Assembly: GCA_011065065.1 (NCBI GenBank) | Contig: JAAKFL010000040.1 | Span: 1 to 11,932, forward strand | Length of the DNA: 11,932 nt | Reading direction: 5' to 3' | Source: Chlamydiota bacterium | GTDB lineage: Bacteria > Chlamydiota > Chlamydiia > Chlamydiales > SLFE01 | Shown here: one piece after another, positions 1-6,097 of the stretch | How the letters are laid out: every line of letters starts with the position of its first letter | How positions within the stretch are numbered: position 1 is the first letter of the stretch | Notes under the pieces: model-generated | The model's database searches: none | The model's input: only the letters and a program-made list of their open reading frames with translations | What the model was told of the DNA's origin: nothing | Program-made: the position numbers and the translations under genes

Positions 1-58
1 TACGGCCTGGCTCCATAGTGCACAAGAAATACTTGCAAATGAATCACCAAAACCTTAA
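1..58 (+). CDS. Possible C-terminal tail of an upstream gene (partial)
   Basis: Frame 2 is open from the window edge to a TAA at 56-58 and reads TAWLHSAQEILANESPKP, which would make a plausible helical C-terminus ending in a polar tail. Frame 3 is also open, to a TAA at 75-77, and reads less protein-like. Only about 18 codons are visible, so neither family nor function can be named. If real, the gene would lie 35 nt upstream of msrB on the same strand and could be co-transcribed with it. Confidence 0.28.
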   Translation, partial: TAWLHSAQEILANESPKP

Positions 59-93
59 AAGGCAAGTGAAGAATTAAAACCAGGATAATTGTT

Positions 94-663
94 TTGAAGA
101 AAGATAATCTCTTTGTTTTGGTGGCAATTGTTTTCATGTCTGCAGCGATGGTGTGGTTTATGTTTCAGAACCAGACTGTATCGCCACGCGTAATGGAGAA
201 TGACGAGGTAGCCCAAGTGTTTGAAGAAGAGTATGGTGCCAAGCCCTATACTGGCAAAAAAGTAATCCTGGCCGAAGCTGAGTGGAAAGAGCGTCTCAAG
301 CCAGATGAATTTTGGGTGATGAGAGAAGAAGGGACCGAACCATCGGGTACTGGCAAATATGACAAGTTTTATGAAAAAGGGATTTACAATTGTGCCGCTT
401 GTGGACTTCCGCTTTTCAGTTCGGACACAAAATATGACTCTAGAACAGGATGGCCCAGTTTTTGGGCTCCCATAAACCCTTCTCATGTGGGATATCGAAA
501 TGACAAGTCGTTATTCTCGACCCGTGTTAAAATCCATTGCAATCGATGTGAGGGGCACATTGGACATGTGTTCAAAGACGGCCCTCCGCCAACGGGTCAT
601 CGTTATTGCGTCAATTCTATGGCGCTGAAATTTGTGCCTGAGGGTAGATCTCAATCAGAATAA
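94..663 (+). CDS. msrB: Peptide-methionine (R)-S-oxide reductase MsrB, membrane-anchored
   Basis: MsrB reduces the R-epimer of methionine sulfoxide in proteins, normally with thioredoxin as reductant. All family landmarks are present: two zinc-binding CxxC pairs (C100/C103 in CAACG, C149/C152 in CNRCEGHIGHVF), the GWPSF segment at 119-123, and the catalytic cysteine C172 in RYCVNS. The position before GWPSF that carries the resolving Cys in some MsrBs is Thr here (DSRTGWPSF), so recycling probably uses another cysteine or direct reduction. The protein is 189 residues. The extra N-terminus has a hydrophobic segment at about 6-23, read as a membrane anchor or uncleaved signal, which would put the domain outside the cytoplasm. 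The start is TTG at 94, supported by AGGA at 82-85 with 8 nt spacing; ATG 136 lies inside the hydrophobic segment. The gene is convergent with the methyltransferase, with only 10 nt between stops and no terminator hairpin. Confidence 0.95.
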   Translation: MKKDNLFVLVAIVFMSAAMVWFMFQNQTVSPRVMENDEVAQVFEEEYGAKPYTGKKVILAEAEWKERLKPDEFWVMREEGTEPSGTGKYDKFYEKGIYNCAACGLPLFSSDTKYDSRTGWPSFWAPINPSHVGYRNDKSLFSTRVKIHCNRCEGHIGHVFKDGPPPTGHRYCVNSMALKFVPEGRSQSE

Positions 664-673
664 ATCATCGGTT

Positions 674-1210
674 TTACTTAGAGCGGTAGACGTAGACCTT
701 CGTGCGATAAAAGTCATTGACCTTGATCACCTGCTCCGGCTCCCACCCAGGAATGGCAAATGTATTGCTGACAATCAATGTGCCCGGCTTAAGCTCTTCT
801 TCAAACTTCTTTTTTAGCCTCTCCATCGCACCAGGATACAGGTAGCACACAATCAACGAAGCATCTTCTAAAGAATCTAGATAAAAATCCTTCCAGTACA
901 AGGTCATGTTTGAAAAACGATAAATTCTTTGAAGGATATAGGTATAAAGCCAAGGCATCGGTGAAACCTCATAAGCCTGAATTTCTGCTTCAGGATACAG
1001 AGAGGCCAACCGAAAAGCTAAGGCTCCCCAACCACACCCTAACTCATATACTTTACCTTCAACTCGGTCAGGAAGAACTTCTTCAATACATTTTTTGACT
1101 TTTGATGAAGATGGCATTGGAGATATCCCATATTTTAGGGTCGAATAGACAATACTTGCAGAAACAATAATTAAGAACATTATAAGAATAAATCCAAATA
1201 AAATCCACAT
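674..1210 (-). CDS. Small membrane-anchored class I SAM methyltransferase (FAM173/ATPSCKMT-like layout)
   Basis: From ATG 1210 the product has 178 residues. A hydrophobic segment at about 2-22 is followed by a short linker (PMPSSSKV) and a Rossmann methyltransferase fold. Motif I is VYELGCGWG (54-62), the acidic ribose-binding position is E81 in YEVSP, and a motif IV-like strand SLIVCYLYP spans 118-126. One membrane helix, a PSS loop, then 'YExxPW' and 'YLYPgamerLkkKfeeELkpGtlivSntF' recall the FAM173/ATPSCKMT lysine methyltransferases; this is from memory, and the substrate is unknown. The frame extends upstream to a TTG at 1285, but those 25 codons lie wholly inside the palindrome 1211-1372, so I prefer ATG 1210, which abuts it. 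No clear Shine-Dalgarno precedes either start. It lies downstream of the SUKH-like gene on the same strand, separated by the palindrome. Confidence 0.78.
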   Translation of the reverse strand: MWILFGFILIMFLIIVSASIVYSTLKYGISPMPSSSKVKKCIEEVLPDRVEGKVYELGCGWGALAFRLASLYPEAEIQAYEVSPMPWLYTYILQRIYRFSNMTLYWKDFYLDSLEDASLIVCYLYPGAMERLKKKFEEELKPGTLIVSNTFAIPGWEPEQVIKVNDFYRTKVYVYRSK

Positions 1211-1372
1211 ATACCGATAATAATTAAAAAATCGATTTTTGGCAAAGAGAAAGCCTCCGTGATTAAACGATCGCAAGTTGGTCAATATTAATAATATGGA
1301 CCAACTTGCGATCGTTTAATCACGGAGGCTTTCTCAAAGCCAAAATCCCGATTTTTTAATCATTATCGGTAT
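1211..1372. repeat. Large near-perfect palindrome (inverted repeat about 73 bp per arm)
   Basis: The left arm 1211-1283 is matched by the reverse complement of 1299-1372. The inner 37 bp (1247-1283 with 1299-1335) match perfectly. The outer parts differ by a few substitutions, one single-base gap, and an aaa/ttt exchange near 1244-1246. The centre continues the symmetry: 1285-1289 pairs with 1293-1297 around a 3-nt loop, after one mismatch. Pairing is therefore nearly continuous from end to end. The right arm ends 3 nt from the stop of the SUKH-like gene, and the left arm ends exactly at the ATG of the methyltransferase. Read on the minus strand it would form an exceptionally long hairpin between the two genes, able to act as a terminator or block downstream translation. 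No T-tract follows it. Confidence 0.93.
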
Positions 1373-1375
1373 AAA

Positions 1376-2230
1376 TCAGCCGATACTCTCTAAATAAAAA
1401 AAGAACCAATCAAGAAAAGTGGGAAAGGTCATGCTGTTTTCTCGTCTTCCATTCCCCGGATCGCTGACCGTATTCGTTGAGCCAGAGTAGTAAACATTCC
1501 CCATTTCATTTTTCGGATACCACTCTTTCCAAAAACACTGAAAAAATGGGCGTCCAAACGATTCATAAAAAGGAATAAGTGATTGGGGATCAACAACTTT
1601 TCCTTGAGTTGTCAGGAGCGACGCTTCAGTATCGACAAGGGCATAAAATCGCTTACACACTTCGGGCATGATCCGGGTGCTGATAATCCCAGAATCCGTT
1701 GACTTGGAAAATCCGTTATGGACCTCCATAAAGGCCATGTAATCTTCAGGAAGAATAAATTCAGCAAACATCTCTTGTAAGGCGATACTTTCTTCCTCAG
1801 TCATGGGTGAGCACCCATGAAAAAATCCATTACCATCTTTAAAAGCATAAATCATATGAGCCACAAGGGGACCATCAGTATGTTTTTGAGCCACAACAAT
1901 GCCAATATCTTCGACACAGTCAAAAAACTGACTAATCGATTCCAGACTTTTGGGATGAAAAGGAAGCTTTGAAATCCAGTAATCACGTGTAAACTCCACA
2001 CGATCAGGAGTTTCCAACTGAGCGAGCTCGTACCATCCACGGGATAATGAGGGAACAGTCAACGAAATATCTTCCCATGAAACATCCGGTGAGTCATGGA
2101 GGACAATGACTTTATAAAAACTTCCCCCTTCCTGTTTATCAGATACTTGGGAAAAATAATCTTTAATATGATCTTCAATCAAAATAGTTGAATAACCCTT
2201 TACTAATATTGATGTCTTGACTAATTTCAC
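1376..2230 (-). CDS. SUKH (SMI1/KNR4)-like domain protein
   Basis: A 284-residue soluble protein without signal peptide or membrane segment. The second half carries SMI1/KNR4 (SUKH) hallmarks: LPEDYMAFMEVHNGF at about 160-174, a central SLIPFYESFGRPFF stretch, a GNVYYSG strand, and a terminal 'tFldWFFFYLE' helix. SUKH proteins often act as immunity proteins to bacterial toxins or as stand-alone adaptors; no toxin gene is adjacent, so the role here is unknown. The N-terminal 140 residues (including LSRGWYELAQLE and DRVEFTRDYW) are not part of the SUKH core and I do not recognise them. The start is uncertain. GTG 2230 gives the longest frame but has no Shine-Dalgarno and lies 34 nt from the divergent start at 2265; TTG 2182 is an alternative, with AAAGGG lying rather far upstream. 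The gene runs into the palindrome 3 nt past its stop. Confidence 0.72.
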   Translation of the reverse strand: MKLVKTSILVKGYSTILIEDHIKDYFSQVSDKQEGGSFYKVIVLHDSPDVSWEDISLTVPSLSRGWYELAQLETPDRVEFTRDYWISKLPFHPKSLESISQFFDCVEDIGIVVAQKHTDGPLVAHMIYAFKDGNGFFHGCSPMTEEESIALQEMFAEFILPEDYMAFMEVHNGFSKSTDSGIISTRIMPEVCKRFYALVDTEASLLTTQGKVVDPQSLIPFYESFGRPFFQCFWKEWYPKNEMGNVYYSGSTNTVSDPGNGRRENSMTFPTFLDWFFFYLESIG

Positions 2231-2264
2231 TATCGATGTAGAAAAAAAAATTTACAAGGAAAAT

Positions 2265-2879
2265 ATGGATCCCAACCATGGAATAATCATGGGAGTCAAC
2301 CTCCCCGATGGTTTTAAATGCCCTGGATCCCATCACGACTACGCGGAAATCATCCTCATCGACAAGACCCAACCGGGCATCCAACCAGTACTCTATGAAA
2401 TTCGAAATGAGGCACTTAAGGAAAACCTTTTTCATGAACAGAAGAACATGATTGATTTGGGTCATGGCTCGTTTGTCATGATGGGCGGCTGTTTATCCAT
2501 TGATCGAAGTGCCAAGGTGATTCGCTTTGCCAAAAGTGAATCTCACTCACCGGTCCAGTATACGATCTCATATAAACATCTCATCATTGCTTGTGGCTTA
2601 AGACATGCCATGGGGAGCATGGAACAGCTGAACGATTTCTGCAAAGGATTGCAGGTACTTGTCGAAGCGTCACAAATTCGGGAAAAAATCCCGAAAAAGA
2701 TTGTGTCGCCCTTCGGAGTCTTCACCTCAACAGGCAAACCACACAAGCATTCATGGAATCAAGACGCCAGCCAGGAAATTGAGACTCTGGCGCTTGGATA
2801 TCTTAAAACCCGCTTAAAAGAAAAGGATATTCAGGAGTTTATTGAAAAGTATACTCGATTTTTTGAAGTTCAAATCTAA
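2265..2879 (+). CDS. Truncated, degenerate NDH-2-like (type II NADH dehydrogenase family) flavoprotein fragment
   Basis: The 204-residue product aligns by eye with the first half of type II NADH dehydrogenases. IIMGVNLPDG (7-16) sits where the FAD-binding GxGxxG strand lies. LIDKTQPGIQPVLYEI (31-46) corresponds to the family's 'LID..n.hlfqPLLYev'. CLSIDRSAKVI (76-86) matches 'v..ID...k.V', YKHLIIACG (103-111) matches 'YDyLViATG', and GLQVLVEASQIREKI (128-142) matches the 'Glk..edAl.iR..i' helix. The glycine motif is destroyed, and the NAD-binding second Rossmann domain and C-terminal membrane anchor are missing; a Lys/Glu-rich helical tail (about 165-204) replaces them. Classical oxidoreductase activity is therefore unlikely. 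The frame is intact and ATG 2265 has AAGGA at 2256-2260, so it looks expressed rather than dead. The frame is open upstream to TTG 2217, but the Shine-Dalgarno favours 2265. It is divergent from the SUKH-like gene and convergent with the solenoid gene. Confidence 0.72.
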   Translation: MDPNHGIIMGVNLPDGFKCPGSHHDYAEIILIDKTQPGIQPVLYEIRNEALKENLFHEQKNMIDLGHGSFVMMGGCLSIDRSAKVIRFAKSESHSPVQYTISYKHLIIACGLRHAMGSMEQLNDFCKGLQVLVEASQIREKIPKKIVSPFGVFTSTGKPHKHSWNQDASQEIETLALGYLKTRLKEKDIQEFIEKYTRFFEVQI

Positions 2880-2880
2880 A

Positions 2881-2904
2881 AGGCGCAATTGATTCATTGC
2901 GCCT
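2881..2904 (-). terminator. Intrinsic terminator hairpin between convergent genes
   Basis: A perfect 9-bp stem (AGGCGCAAT / ATTGCGCCT) with a 6-nt loop. On the minus strand it is followed by TTTAGATTTG, which suits termination of the solenoid gene ending at 2916. On the plus strand it starts 1 nt after the stop of the NDH-like gene but lacks a good T-tract. A near-copy follows the paralog at 4247-4270. Confidence 0.75.
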
Positions 2905-2915
2905 TGAAAGTCAGA

Positions 2916-4193
2916 TTAAATGCGACCAGTCGCGATCATTTTGTAGGCATCTTTTTGCTTATAACTACTTTCAATCAGCAGAGCAACGTTATTAGCTTTC
3001 ACCTTATCCCCTTTTCGTACCAATTTCTTGATGACTGAGAGATAATGATCATTCCGCTTCCAGGAACTTTCGATCAGTGAAATCATTTTCAAAGCTTCAT
3101 CAATATTACGACTCCCTAAATACATTTTCACAAGTTTCTCGTACTGATCATTGCGCTTCCAGGAGCTATCAATATAAGGGATAGTGGTTAAGACTTTGGA
3201 GATCTCTCCTTTCCTTTCGAAAACTTTAATAATCTCCTCATACTTATCATTCATTTTCCAAGTATTTGAAATATTTGGAATGACCTCAAGAGCTTGGTCA
3301 TACATTCTTTTTTCCATAAGTTGTTCAGCCAAAAAGAGCCATGCTTTTTCACTTGTCGATTCACCCCCAGCATTTCTGATAATCAGCTTAGCTTGAGAAA
3401 AATCATCAGTTTCCAGTGCATGAGCTACCAGTTCAGAAACCACCAGTTCAGCAACTTTTTCATTTTCCATTGCCCTGATAGAATGATAAAGCTCTTCAGC
3501 CTCCATACATTCTTCAAGCTTCCGAGTTATATTCTTAAGACTTTCTTCTAATTGTTTAACGAACTTAATCTGGCCTAGCGCAATAAACATCTCATCGAAT
3601 CGACTTTCATTTAGGAAAAGTTCTGCAAGTTTAACACTAGATTTAGAGGCCTGATAGGAAATGCTCATCAACTTTATGGTTTTCATTGCTGAATCAAACT
3701 GTTCTGCTGCGACATAATGATCGAAGATATTCTCGAAAATTTTTAAAGTATGTCTTTCAGCATTGTCAAGCTTATTGTTGAATAGACTTCCGTCAATTAC
3801 CAACTTCCGTCCAGCAAGTGAAAAAAAGAGTTTCTTAATCTTTTTATGAAGTGCTCTTGCGACACGGAGATATCTTTCTGGATCATTTTCAATTTCGGCA
3901 AGATCGTCAGCAATTGGTTCATAAGAAGGATCAATTCTTGAAATCGACTTCTCAACCAATCTGACCATTTTTGCTCCATCAAGAGACCCCTCAACATCAA
4001 CAGGACTGACATGTTTTAAATAAAGATCCCATGCATATTCTTGGTTTGTCCCGACTGGACTGAGAGTGACTGTTGATCCACTATAACGTAACTCCATTCT
4101 AGGAGTACTGTATATCATATCTCCACCACCACCGCTCATATTACTCATTTTTCTCAACAATTCTAAATCAGCTTTTGTTGTATTAAATTCCAT
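2916..4193 (-). CDS. 33-residue-repeat helical solenoid protein, paralog A (425 aa)
   Basis: A soluble 425-residue protein without signal peptide or membrane segment. Residues 1-40 are a variable, Gly-containing lead (SGGGGD). Residues about 43-160 form a domain shared with the neighbouring paralog (AWDLYLKHVSP, LHKKIKKLFF, AERHTLKIFENIFDH). From about 163 the chain is all-helical with a 33-residue period. The clearest marks are TWKMNDKY (311), SWKRNDQY (344), SWKRNDHY (377) and SYKQKDAY (410), exactly 33 apart; SYQASKSS (179) is in the same phase four periods upstream. This makes about eight TPR-like helix-turn-helix units, a fold usually used for protein binding. It ends YKMIATGRI, nearly the same as the paralog. 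The start is ATG 4193 with GGAGG 6 nt upstream (4200-4204). I know no functional name; a chlamydiae-specific interaction protein or effector is possible but unproven. Confidence 0.86.
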   Translation of the reverse strand: MEFNTTKADLELLRKMSNMSGGGGDMIYSTPRMELRYSGSTVTLSPVGTNQEYAWDLYLKHVSPVDVEGSLDGAKMVRLVEKSISRIDPSYEPIADDLAEIENDPERYLRVARALHKKIKKLFFSLAGRKLVIDGSLFNNKLDNAERHTLKIFENIFDHYVAAEQFDSAMKTIKLMSISYQASKSSVKLAELFLNESRFDEMFIALGQIKFVKQLEESLKNITRKLEECMEAEELYHSIRAMENEKVAELVVSELVAHALETDDFSQAKLIIRNAGGESTSEKAWLFLAEQLMEKRMYDQALEVIPNISNTWKMNDKYEEIIKVFERKGEISKVLTTIPYIDSSWKRNDQYEKLVKMYLGSRNIDEALKMISLIESSWKRNDHYLSVIKKLVRKGDKVKANNVALLIESSYKQKDAYKMIATGRI

Positions 4194-4199
4194 ATTTAT

Positions 4200-4215
4200 C
4201 CTCCATTTGTGAATT
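4200..4215 (-). promoter_or_regulatory. Duplicated leader with strong Shine-Dalgarno (paralog A)
   Basis: On the minus strand this reads AATTCACAAATGGAGG, ending 6 nt before ATG 4193. The same 16 nt occur at 5665-5680 with the same 6-nt spacing to the paralog's start. GGAGG is an optimal ribosome-binding site and decides the start codon. Confidence 0.8.
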
Positions 4216-4246
4216 TACGTGTTTAAATAAGTTGAAGATCATAAAA

Positions 4247-4270
4247 AGGCGCATTGGTATCATTGCGCCT
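4247..4270 (-). terminator. Intrinsic terminator of paralog B
   Basis: A 10-bp stem with one T/T mismatch (AGGCGCATTG / CATTGCGCCT) and a 4-nt loop, followed on the minus strand by TTTTAT. It lies 11 nt past the paralog B stop and closely resembles the hairpin at 2881-2904, so the terminator was duplicated with the gene. It separates paralog B transcription from paralog A, which must then have its own promoter within about 45 bp or rely on readthrough. Confidence 0.78.
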
Positions 4271-4281
4271 CAATAGTCGGA

Positions 4282-5658
4282 TTATACGCGACCAGTCGCT
4301 ATCATTTTGTAAGCTTTTCCTTGTTCGTATTCACAGTCCATCATACCTACGATTTTTAATGCAGTTGTTTTATCCCCAATTCGAACCCGATCCTTGATGA
4401 GGGTGAGATAAATTTTATCTTGCTCATAAGAGCAATCCATTCTACGAACAATTTTCAAAGCAGCCTCAACATTCCCTTTACCCTTATAATAGTTGACGAT
4501 TTTCTTATACTCCTTATCCTGTTCATAAGAATCGTTCATTTTAGAAATGATTTTTAAAGCACTGCTAATGTTCCCATTAGTACTATAATGCTTAATAATT
4601 TCCTTATACTGCTTATCTCGTTCGTATGAATCACCCATTCTAGAAATCACCGTTAAGGCTTCTGATATCTTCTCTTTTTTGATTAATATTTTAATGATCG
4701 CTTTGTACTGTTTTTCTTTTTCGTAATCATCCGGAATGTTCGGGATGACTTCCAACGCCATATCATATTCTTTCCTCGAAATGAGTTTTTTCACCAAGTT
4801 GATCCAGGCTTTTTCCCCTGTCGATTTATTACCAGCTCTCGCAACAATGTTTTTAGCTCTTAAGATATCATCTGATTCCAATGCGTGATTCACCATTTCA
4901 GAAATCATGATCTTGGCAACATCTTCATTTTTCATTCTTTTGATGCCACTGCAAACCTCTCTATCCTCCACAGATAACGCAAGCATCTTAGTAAATTTTT
5001 TGAGTTGATCATCTAATTCAGTTGTGAACTCGATTTTGTTAAGCACTGAAAACATCTCATCATGCCGCCCTTCTTTGAAGTAAAGGTTAGCCAGTTTGTA
5101 GTAACACAATGAGGCCTGATAAGATTTCGAAATTGAACTGATCGCTTTTAACGCGGCATCAAGATCCCCTTTCATCACATGATGATCAAAAATATTCTCA
5201 AACACCTTTAATGTGTGCCTTTCAGCTTTGTCAAGATGACGATTAAATTGACCACCGGAAATCAATAGTTTATCTTTGCGTCCTGTGATTTCAAAAAAGA
5301 GCTTTTTAATTTTTTTGTGTAGTAAGATTGCAGTAGTGAGATATCTGACGGGCTCACTTTCAATGTCTTCAAGATCATCAGGGATTGATTCATAAGATGT
5401 GTCTATTTTTGAGATCGATTTCTCAATCGTTCGAATTGCCTTGGCTCCGTCAGAAATCGTCTCAACTTCAGTGGGACTGATGTGCTCTAAATAAAGCTTC
5501 CAAGCTAATTTGCGATTCGAACTCACTGGTGTTAAACTGAGATCTGATCCGCAACAATCTAACGTCATTCCACCAGATCTCATTATCGTTCGCCCACCAG
5601 AGATATTTACTGAACTACCGAATGTAAATGATGAACCATCATAATATGTGATATGCAT
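4282..5658 (-). CDS. 33-residue-repeat helical solenoid protein, paralog B (458 aa)
   Basis: From ATG 5658 the product has 458 residues, exactly 33 (one repeat unit) more than paralog A. The N-terminal 40 residues differ (Gly/Ser-rich, two adjacent Cys at 35-36). Residues 41-160 match the paralog's shared domain (AWKLYLEHISP, LHKKIKKLFF, AERHTLKVFENIFDH). The solenoid follows with marks DYEKEKQY (311), SYERDKQY (344), SYEQDKEY (377), SYEQDKIY (410) and EYEQGKAY (443), all 33 apart and in phase with SYQASLCY (179). This gives about nine TPR-like units. The last four are most alike, suggesting recent expansion. The consensus is roughly 'G+I..ALKIIs.M.DSYE.DK.YK.IIK'. The frame is open to 5754, but GGAGG at 5665-5669 with 6 nt spacing fixes ATG 5658. 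No signal peptide or membrane segment is seen. Function unknown; probably a binding scaffold. Confidence 0.86.
   Translation of the reverse strand: MHITYYDGSSFTFGSSVNISGGRTIMRSGGMTLDCCGSDLSLTPVSSNRKLAWKLYLEHISPTEVETISDGAKAIRTIEKSISKIDTSYESIPDDLEDIESEPVRYLTTAILLHKKIKKLFFEITGRKDKLLISGGQFNRHLDKAERHTLKVFENIFDHHVMKGDLDAALKAISSISKSYQASLCYYKLANLYFKEGRHDEMFSVLNKIEFTTELDDQLKKFTKMLALSVEDREVCSGIKRMKNEDVAKIMISEMVNHALESDDILRAKNIVARAGNKSTGEKAWINLVKKLISRKEYDMALEVIPNIPDDYEKEKQYKAIIKILIKKEKISEALTVISRMGDSYERDKQYKEIIKHYSTNGNISSALKIISKMNDSYEQDKEYKKIVNYYKGKGNVEAALKIVRRMDCSYEQDKIYLTLIKDRVRIGDKTTALKIVGMMDCEYEQGKAYKMIATGRV
4297..4767 (-). repeat. Tandem 99-bp (33-codon) repeats inside paralog B
   Basis: Five consecutive 33-codon units at the 3' end encode the residues around 302-458. 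They are also recognisable at DNA level through recurring stretches such as 'tcatTCttTTAGAAATgatttttaaagc'-like segments (broken matches). Adjacent units near residues 344, 377 and 410 are most similar. Slippage or unequal recombination between such units can explain the one-unit difference from paralog A. Confidence 0.7.
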
Positions 5659-5664
5659 TTTTAA

Positions 5665-5680
5665 CCTCCATTTGTGAATT
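5665..5680 (-). promoter_or_regulatory. Duplicated leader with strong Shine-Dalgarno (paralog B)
   Basis: The same 16-nt leader as at 4200-4215, 6 nt before ATG 5658. It fixes this start against the longer frame that begins at 5754. Confidence 0.8.
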
Positions 5681-5697
5681 AACAACTTAAGATGAGG

Positions 5698-5726
5698 ACT
5701 ATATACATGCAGAATGATTAACACAA
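5698..5726 (-). promoter_or_regulatory. Candidate sigma-70-type promoter of paralog B
   Basis: On the minus strand TTGTGT (5726-5721) and TATAGT (5703-5698) are separated by 17 nt. The -10 lies about 40 nt before the start codon. A TATATA overlapping the -10 at 5705-5700 is an alternative. This is a consensus match by eye only. Confidence 0.4.
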
Positions 5727-5828
5727 GAAAATTGCGCTGAGAATACTTTCTCAACAGGTTCTTTGTTCATATATGTCTTAGACAATTGAACGCGAAGATG
5801 CGCATACGCGCCAACCTAGTTATCACAA

Positions 5829-6082
5829 TCACCGATCAAGAATTCCTTAAGCAATATGCCGTCCCTTCAGGACTCAGTGTTATGGGATGTCCTTGACCTA
5901 GTATTCCGCTCCGCTCCATACTAGGCTTTCAGATGCCGTCCTTCCAGGACTTTTCCTTGAGTCCTGGAAGGACGGTATCTGACAGCCTAGGGTGGAACGA
6001 AGTGGAACCCTAGGAAACAAATCCCCTAAATATTTGAGTCCTGGAAGGACGGCATATTGTTTAAGGAATTGTTGATTAGTGA
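5829..6082. repeat. 254-bp nested inverted-repeat element (structured MITE-like or RNA element)
   Basis: The outer arms 5829-5876 and 6035-6082 are 48 nt each, ungapped, with about 42 matches; three of the mismatches become G-U pairs in RNA. Inside are three hairpins: 5897-5904/5918-5925 (cctagtat, loop tccgctccgctcc), 5931-5950/5961-5980 (20-bp stem, 19 matches plus one G-T) and 5986-5993/6007-6014 (cctagggt, loop ggaacgaagtgga). Weaker pairing, gggat/atccc, lies between. The whole folds like a cloverleaf on a long stem. The 14-nt motif gtccttccaggact-like recurs several times in both orientations. No transposase or target-site duplication is visible. From memory it resembles dispersed intergenic elements common in PVC-group and other environmental genomes. 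It ends 15 nt from the stop of the F-box gene, so it would also lie in that gene's 3' RNA. Confidence 0.85.
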
Positions 6083-6097
6083 CGTTAAAATCCTCAA

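Noticed and set aside
55..486. 143-codon minus-strand open frame opposite msrB
   Set aside because: msrB is unmistakable on the plus strand; this is an antisense shadow with no recognisable protein features.
2881..4270. Repeated AGGCGCA hairpins considered as a CRISPR or REP array
   Set aside because: Only two copies 1.37 kb apart, each right after a paralogous gene and followed by a T-rich tail; they are duplicated terminators.
4282..5754. Longer paralog B start giving a 490-residue protein with a hydrophobic leader that could be read as a signal peptide
   Set aside because: The optimal GGAGG and the leader shared with paralog A place the start at 5658; the extra residues would be leader and promoter DNA.
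5785..5814. 'gaacgcgaagatgcgcatacgcgcc' region resembling half of a cgcgaag repeat
   Set aside because: It has only one degenerate unit plus a short TGCGCA palindrome and no second arm; too little to call an element.
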